Of a DNA stretch of 36,728 nucleotides, positions 32,629 through 36,728 are shown one piece after another. The translations under genes and the position numbers were made by a program. The notes beneath the pieces were generated by a model. It ran no database searches and was not told where the DNA came from. It saw nothing but the letters and a program-made list of their open reading frames with translations. Origin of the DNA: Flavobacteriales bacterium (lineage in GTDB: Bacteria; Bacteroidota; Bacteroidia; Flavobacteriales_D; Crocinitomicaceae); assembly GCA_015665275.1 (NCBI GenBank), contig JADFAL010000085.1, forward strand, positions 1-36,728. The letters are read 5' to 3'. The stretch's first letter is position 1, and each line of letters begins with the position of its first letter.

Positions 32629-32988
32629 TTAACCGAGTAATTCCTTACTGATGATCTCCTTAAATGCACCTTTCGGTAAAGCACCCGCTTGCATCATTGG
32701 TTGTTTATCACCCATTGGAATAAACAACAAACTAGGGATGCTGCGAATTCCAAAAACCGACGCAAGCTCCCGCTCTACTTCGGTGTCAACCTTATAAATC
32801 TTCAATTTCCCTTCGTATTCCTCCGAAAGTTCCTCTAAAATGGGCGCAACCGCTTTACACGGCCCACACCAATCCGCATAAAAATCAATAATCGCTGGGA
32901 CGGAATCTTCGTACTTCCAATCCTCGTTGATTTCGTAATTGAAAATGTCTTGCTTGAATTTATCTGCTGTTAACTTAATTGTTGCCAT
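32629..32988 (-). CDS. Thioredoxin
   Basis: The 119-residue cytoplasmic disulfide reductase has the active site WCGPC (Trp40 to Cys44) in IIDFYADWCGPCKAVAPIL and the cis-proline in IRSIPSLLFI. The N-terminus is slightly longer than in E. coli thioredoxin (MATIKLTADKFKQDIFNYEI), as in many Bacteroidota. There is no signal peptide, so it is not one of the exported thiol-disulfide proteins. It is encoded convergently with the pyrophosphatase whose tail carries 21 cysteines; any functional link is speculative because the two are predicted to face different compartments. Confidence 0.94.
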   Translation of the reverse strand: MATIKLTADKFKQDIFNYEINEDWKYEDSVPAIIDFYADWCGPCKAVAPILEELSEEYEGKLKIYKVDTEVERELASVFGIRSIPSLLFIPMGDKQPMMQAGALPKGAFKEIISKELLG

Positions 32989-33201
32989 TTCGTTTGTATT
33001 TGTTCAAAGGTCTATAAATTGAAAAGAACCCGAGGTAACAATTATCACCAAGTCTGAACGCCCTTAAAATCAAGACCTAACCGAAACCTTTGACGTGATC
33101 TGTAACTTTTCCTTACCGTGTTTTGTTTTAATTCTCGACGGACGTCCAAACCGCTCAATACAATTACAGCCTGATTTTATTTAACTATTAAATTTCAGAT
33201 C

Positions 33202-34083
33202 ATGAGACTTATTTGCACGTCTATATTTATCGTATCCGTATTCACCCTTTTCGGACAAGAAACAGTTCCACACCAATTCTGGAATAACTACTCTCATTAC
33301 AATCCTGCTTATGCTGGCTTAACATTTAAACAACAGGGAGGACTTATGTACCAGGGGATTCCATCTAGTGGAGCTCAGCACAATTACTTTGGATTCTATA
33401 ACCTTCGATTGAAGAAAAATTTCGGGACAGGAATCAACGTGAATCATGCTTCTGGCGACCTCCAAACAACAGAAGTGTCAATACCTTTAAGCTACGATTG
33501 GAACGTCACGGGAAAACATCACCTCGCAATTGGAATTGCTCCATCCTTCAGAAATTATGTCCACTCGGGGGTAATAATGGACACTACGGAATCCGGGACA
33601 ATTTTCACAAACGGAGTTGATGCACCGTCCACTAGAAATTACTTACAAACGCATGCTGGAATTACTTATAAACGAGGCAATTTCTATGCGGGATTTGGAA
33701 TTCGAAACATGCAATTGAGAAGTTGGGGGGATTTAGAACCCGGACCATGGAAACCACATTATTACGGAAATATTTCGGCGGAAATTCCAATTGGCAGCAG
33801 GACAGAATACAGCACCCGTCATAAATTGATCTTTTCTGGACTTTACACTTATGTAGATGGGTTTAACCGAATTGATTTGAATGCTCGCGCGCAATGGGAA
33901 AATGGGCTCAATGTATTTGTCGGGGGTCGCGTTCGAGGTGGATGGACTGTAGGCGGCGGATGGAATTTATTCCAAAAACTACGTTGTCTCTATTCTGTTT
34001 CTTGGCAACGAAGCCAGTTGAGTAATGGGAATAATGTATCTCACGAGCTTTCTATAGTGTATCAATTGCCGTTTGAAGATTGA
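33202..34083 (+). CDS. PorP/SprF-family type IX secretion outer-membrane protein
   Basis: The 293-residue protein has a short signal peptide ending LFGQ and then HYNPAYAGLTFKQQGGLMYQ, the NPAYAG hallmark of the PorP/SprF family. The rest consists of alternating amphipathic strands (for example HHLAIGIAPSFRNYV, GNFYAGFGIRNMQLRSWG, GLNVFVGGRVRGGWTVGGGW) as expected of an outer-membrane beta-barrel, and it ends in an aromatic strand (SIVYQLPFED). Family members help attach or secrete T9SS cargo, and many genomes carry several next to specific adhesins. No adhesin gene is adjacent here. A lipoprotein gene follows by 47 bp. Confidence 0.88.
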   Translation: MRLICTSIFIVSVFTLFGQETVPHQFWNNYSHYNPAYAGLTFKQQGGLMYQGIPSSGAQHNYFGFYNLRLKKNFGTGINVNHASGDLQTTEVSIPLSYDWNVTGKHHLAIGIAPSFRNYVHSGVIMDTTESGTIFTNGVDAPSTRNYLQTHAGITYKRGNFYAGFGIRNMQLRSWGDLEPGPWKPHYYGNISAEIPIGSRTEYSTRHKLIFSGLYTYVDGFNRIDLNARAQWENGLNVFVGGRVRGGWTVGGGWNLFQKLRCLYSVSWQRSQLSNGNNVSHELSIVYQLPFED

Positions 34084-34130
34084 TTTCTGAAGTGCTTTTT
34101 GAAGTATTTTCACAGCAAAGTAAAGCAACT

Positions 34131-35234
34131 ATGCAAAAATTCGTTTTGAAATCACTCGCTATCACATTTATAATGCTCACATCCACATCATTGCTTTCTT
34201 GTGCCTCTGATGAAGATACCACCAACCAATCCACAATACAATGCATGCAATTTGATAGCTATTTTGAAAATTCACGAAACCTTTATTCTCAAGGGAATAG
34301 CTATTACTATACACTGAGAGGTGAAAAAGGAGCGCTACAAGCTACTAATCAAAGGGATAAGAACATTAAAAGAATTAATGTTTTAGATGAACTAATCGCT
34401 GCAATGGACGATATCGATGAAGGATATGAAAGAATCATTAAAAGCATTCACGAAGAGAAAAGTAAAATTCTGGCGGCAATTGGCACCCAATCTGCTTTGT
34501 CTAATCTCGACCCTAGCGCAATATATCCTGTACGGATAGATGCAAAAAAAATCACGCAAGACAAAGAAGATTATTTTCATACAGGAATTGTTTTAGAGAG
34601 TGTGATTAGATATCGAGATGCGCTTGTAAAAATTTGTGCAAACTCACATTTTCGATTTGTAGGTCAAAAACTGGAACGCGATGTGAGTCACTCTATTGGT
34701 CAAATAAGCAGAATTCAACTCAAGGGAGACGAAAGCGATTCAAAGTATTTCCGTCAATTGTTGGAGAAAGTGCATCTCGACGATAAGGAGACACTGTTCG
34801 AAATACTTATCTCTTTGACCCCTAGACTCGGAGAAAAACAAAAATTTTCAGCGCAACAAGCCTTACATTTCCTTTGTATTCAAGAATCTAGGATCTTGGC
34901 AGCAAGAAAAACTGCAATGGGTCTCATAAAAAGTAGTATTAGTATCGATGGATATAGATTTGACAAAATATTACCTCTTGCATACGGACCAAGTAGCGCT
35001 GAGTCTGGGCAGGAAGTCGAAATCAAAATATTAATGGCGGCCTTCGACTCAGAGAACAATCCTGAAGTTACATGTGTGCAAGATGGAATCATCGAGGTAA
35101 ATCATGGCGTTGCCACTTTGCGTGCTAAAGTTCATCAAACCACTACTTTCAGTGGAACTATTGCGATCTTAAATAAAGCAGGTGCCCGCAAAACGAGAGA
35201 ATGGGAGGTTACCATACCGGTCTTGAATGATTAA
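34131..35234 (+). CDS. Putative lipoprotein of unknown function
   Basis: The ATG at 34131 gives a 367-residue protein with a lipoprotein signal (MQKFVLKSLAITFIMLTS... SLLSC) and an acidic stretch after the cysteine (ASDEDTT). The first two thirds look helical and charged (DELIAAMDDIDEGYERIIKSIHEEKSKIL), reminiscent of coiled coil. The last 90 residues are beta-like (EVEIKILMAAFDSENNPEVTCVQDG; GVATLRAKVHQTTTFSGTIAIL), resembling the C-terminal domains of the gliding-motility GldM type, but length and sequence do not allow that name. It is probably attached to a membrane and lies downstream of the PorP/SprF-like gene. Confidence 0.8.
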   Translation: MQKFVLKSLAITFIMLTSTSLLSCASDEDTTNQSTIQCMQFDSYFENSRNLYSQGNSYYYTLRGEKGALQATNQRDKNIKRINVLDELIAAMDDIDEGYERIIKSIHEEKSKILAAIGTQSALSNLDPSAIYPVRIDAKKITQDKEDYFHTGIVLESVIRYRDALVKICANSHFRFVGQKLERDVSHSIGQISRIQLKGDESDSKYFRQLLEKVHLDDKETLFEILISLTPRLGEKQKFSAQQALHFLCIQESRILAARKTAMGLIKSSISIDGYRFDKILPLAYGPSSAESGQEVEIKILMAAFDSENNPEVTCVQDGIIEVNHGVATLRAKVHQTTTFSGTIAILNKAGARKTREWEVTIPVLND

Positions 35235-35318
35235 TTCTTAGCAACCACTCATCCATAATCGAATATATCGATCATTCTATTTAGCTAAATTGAACCCACA
35301 CTTGAAAACAACTTCGTT

Positions 35319-36728
35319 ATGAAACTTCGTTTGTCCATATTATTTACATTGGCATTAACCACTCTATTTGCCCAATCGCCTACGTGGTTGCGTTATCCAG
35401 CCATCTCTCCTGATGGTTCTACCATCGCGTTTAATTACAAAGGCGACATCTATCTTGTAGGTGCTAAAGGCGGACAGGCCCAGGCAATCACAACGCATCA
35501 AGACCACGATTTCATGGCTACTTGGTCTCCGGATGGCAAAACAATTGCCTTTGCTTCCAATCGTTACGGAAATTACGACGTATATACCATGCCTTCAAAT
35601 GGAGGAGCAGCGGAACGAATTACTTTCCATTCATCAGGAGATTATCCATATGCAATTGAAAATGACGGCTCCTTGTTGTTCACTTCCACCCGATTGGATT
35701 CTTATATGAACAGCCAGTTCCCATCAGGAGTTTTGAGTGAATTGTATGCCATTGATGGCGAAGGAAACCTAGACCAAGTCTTAACCACGCCGGCTGAAAA
35801 CGCTTCATGGAATAAAGACAAAACAAAACTCATTTACCAGGATCGTAAGGGATACGAAAATCAATGGCGAAAACACCATACTTCTGCTGTAACACGTGAT
35901 ATCTGGATGTACGACCCGGTTACAAAAGAACATACGCAACTAACATCTTTCAACGGAGAAGATCGTAATCCAATCTGGAGCAGCGACGAACAGTCCTTCT
36001 ACTATTTATCGGAAAAATCGGGAAGTTTCAATGTTTGGAAGAAAACAATTGCTGGCAAAACACCGATCCAAATTACCTTCTTCGAAAACCATCCCGTTCG
36101 ATTCCTTACGATGTCTGACAAAGGTGCAATGTCGTTTAGCTACGATGGAGAATTATATACGCTTCAGGAAGGTGGTGAACCTCAAAAATTGGCCATTGAG
36201 ATCAACAACGATGAAGATTTCAACATGAAGAAATTAATCGATGTGAAAGGCGAAGTGAGCGAAATGGTATTATCTCCCAACGGAAAAGAGATCGCGTTTG
36301 TGGCGCATGGAGAAATCTTCGTGACATCCATAGATTACTCTGACACAAAACGAATTACAAACACTTCCGAACAAGAACGAAATATCAGTTTTAGTCCTGA
36401 TGGAAGATCTATATTATTTGCTGCAGAAAGAAATGAAAGTTGGAATCTGTATCAGGTAAAATTGACCCGAGAGGACGAAAAACTCTTCTATGCTTCGTCT
36501 GTTTTAGAGGAAGAAGAAGTACTTGTAACCGACCAAGAAACGTTCCAACCGATGTTCTCTCCTGACGGGAAAGAAGTTGCTTTTTTGGAGGAGCGCGTTG
36601 TTCTTCGCGTGTTGAATTTGGAATCGAAAGAGGTGCGCACCATATTGGAAAAGAAATACAATTATTCGTACTCGGATGGAGATCAATACTACGAGTGGTC
36701 GCCGGATGGAAAATGGTTCTTGGTGCAA
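35319..36728 (+). CDS. Tricorn-like protease, N-terminal beta-propeller part
   Basis: The frame opens at the ATG at 35319 and is still open at the window end, giving 470 residues. A signal peptide (MKLRLSILFTLALTTLFAQ) is followed by propeller blades of the TolB/WD40-like type: YPAISPDGSTIAFNYKGDIY, ATWSPDGKTIAFASNRYGNYDVY, SFSPDGRSILFAAERN and YEWSPDGKWFLVQ. The order signal peptide, first propeller (about 20-330) and start of a second (about 335 on) matches bacterial Tricorn-type S41 peptidases, whose PDZ and catalytic domains would lie beyond the edge. In these enzymes the propellers gate peptide entry to a periplasmic protease. The catalytic part is not visible, so an S41 identity is an inference. 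Confidence 0.83.
   Translation, partial: MKLRLSILFTLALTTLFAQSPTWLRYPAISPDGSTIAFNYKGDIYLVGAKGGQAQAITTHQDHDFMATWSPDGKTIAFASNRYGNYDVYTMPSNGGAAERITFHSSGDYPYAIENDGSLLFTSTRLDSYMNSQFPSGVLSELYAIDGEGNLDQVLTTPAENASWNKDKTKLIYQDRKGYENQWRKHHTSAVTRDIWMYDPVTKEHTQLTSFNGEDRNPIWSSDEQSFYYLSEKSGSFNVWKKTIAGKTPIQITFFENHPVRFLTMSDKGAMSFSYDGELYTLQEGGEPQKLAIEINNDEDFNMKKLIDVKGEVSEMVLSPNGKEIAFVAHGEIFVTSIDYSDTKRITNTSEQERNISFSPDGRSILFAAERNESWNLYQVKLTREDEKLFYASSVLEEEEVLVTDQETFQPMFSPDGKEVAFLEERVVLRVLNLESKEVRTILEKKYNYSYSDGDQYYEWSPDGKWFLVQ

Noticed and set aside
34080-34130. Start of the lipoprotein gene at a TTG overlapping the PorP/SprF stop
   Set aside because: The ATG at 34131 opens an ideal lipoprotein signal peptide; the TTG version would put 17 extra residues before it.
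1-36728. CRISPR arrays, tRNA or rRNA genes, insertion sequences or prophage genes
   Set aside because: No regularly spaced direct repeats, cloverleaf-like sequences, transposase, integrase or phage structural genes were seen on either strand.

Overview
The window is a gene-dense piece of chromosome from a member of the Bacteroidota, most likely Flavobacteriia and plausibly marine. The evidence is type IX secretion (T9SS) C-terminal sorting domains on secreted proteins, a PorP/SprF-family outer-membrane protein, Bacteroidota-type promoters (TTG, about 20 bp, TAnnTTTG) at several genes, an A/T-rich genome and A-rich ribosome-binding regions. The placement inside Flavobacteriia and the marine habitat are inferences. 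I see no rRNA, tRNA, CRISPR array, integrase or transposase.

Region 1 (1-9790) is a beta-glucan-to-pyruvate locus. On the minus strand are a GH16 laminarinase-like glucanase (cut by the window edge), a T9SS-secreted beta-sandwich protein, a Nudix-derived NrtR/AraR-type regulator, a periplasmic GH3 beta-glucosidase and a BadF-type sugar kinase. Diverging from the kinase is a tightly overlapped Entner-Doudoroff operon, zwf-pgl-edd-eda. A 15-bp inverted repeat, TTGTA-N5-TACAA, lies at the same distance upstream of both the secreted-protein gene and zwf. It is a good candidate operator for the local regulator. The operon ends in a 107-bp inverted repeat.

Region 2 (9787-19525) holds an ArsR-family gene broken by one in-frame stop, a frameshifted WG-repeat protein gene, a very large T9SS-sorted subtilisin-like protease, a type II NADH dehydrogenase divergent from a Mn/Fe superoxide dismutase, and an unrecognised exported protein.

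Region 3 (19579-27486) is a minus-strand gene train: Nfu and Mrp (Fe-S assembly), a lipoprotein, a small conserved-looking protein, a fatty acid hydroxylase-family membrane protein, a membrane-anchored protein with a repeated motif, a serine hydrolase, lipB, a PGI/PMI-type SIS isomerase and a family 2 glycosyltransferase. A 28-codon membrane micro-ORF with nested inverted repeats upstream faces the end of this train.

Region 4 (27644-36728) has an acyl-CoA thioesterase, a degraded small membrane-protein gene (one stop plus one frameshift), a family 9 glycosyltransferase, a K+-dependent-type membrane pyrophosphatase carrying an extraordinary 143-residue Cys/Lys-rich C-terminal tail, thioredoxin, a PorP/SprF-like protein, a lipoprotein of unknown function and the start of a Tricorn-like beta-propeller protease that runs off the end.

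The two most interesting observations are the pyrophosphatase with a metallothionein-like tail and the shared operator that appears to couple glucan capture to the Entner-Doudoroff pathway. Three broken genes (one nonsense, one frameshift, one with both) stand out against otherwise intact neighbours.
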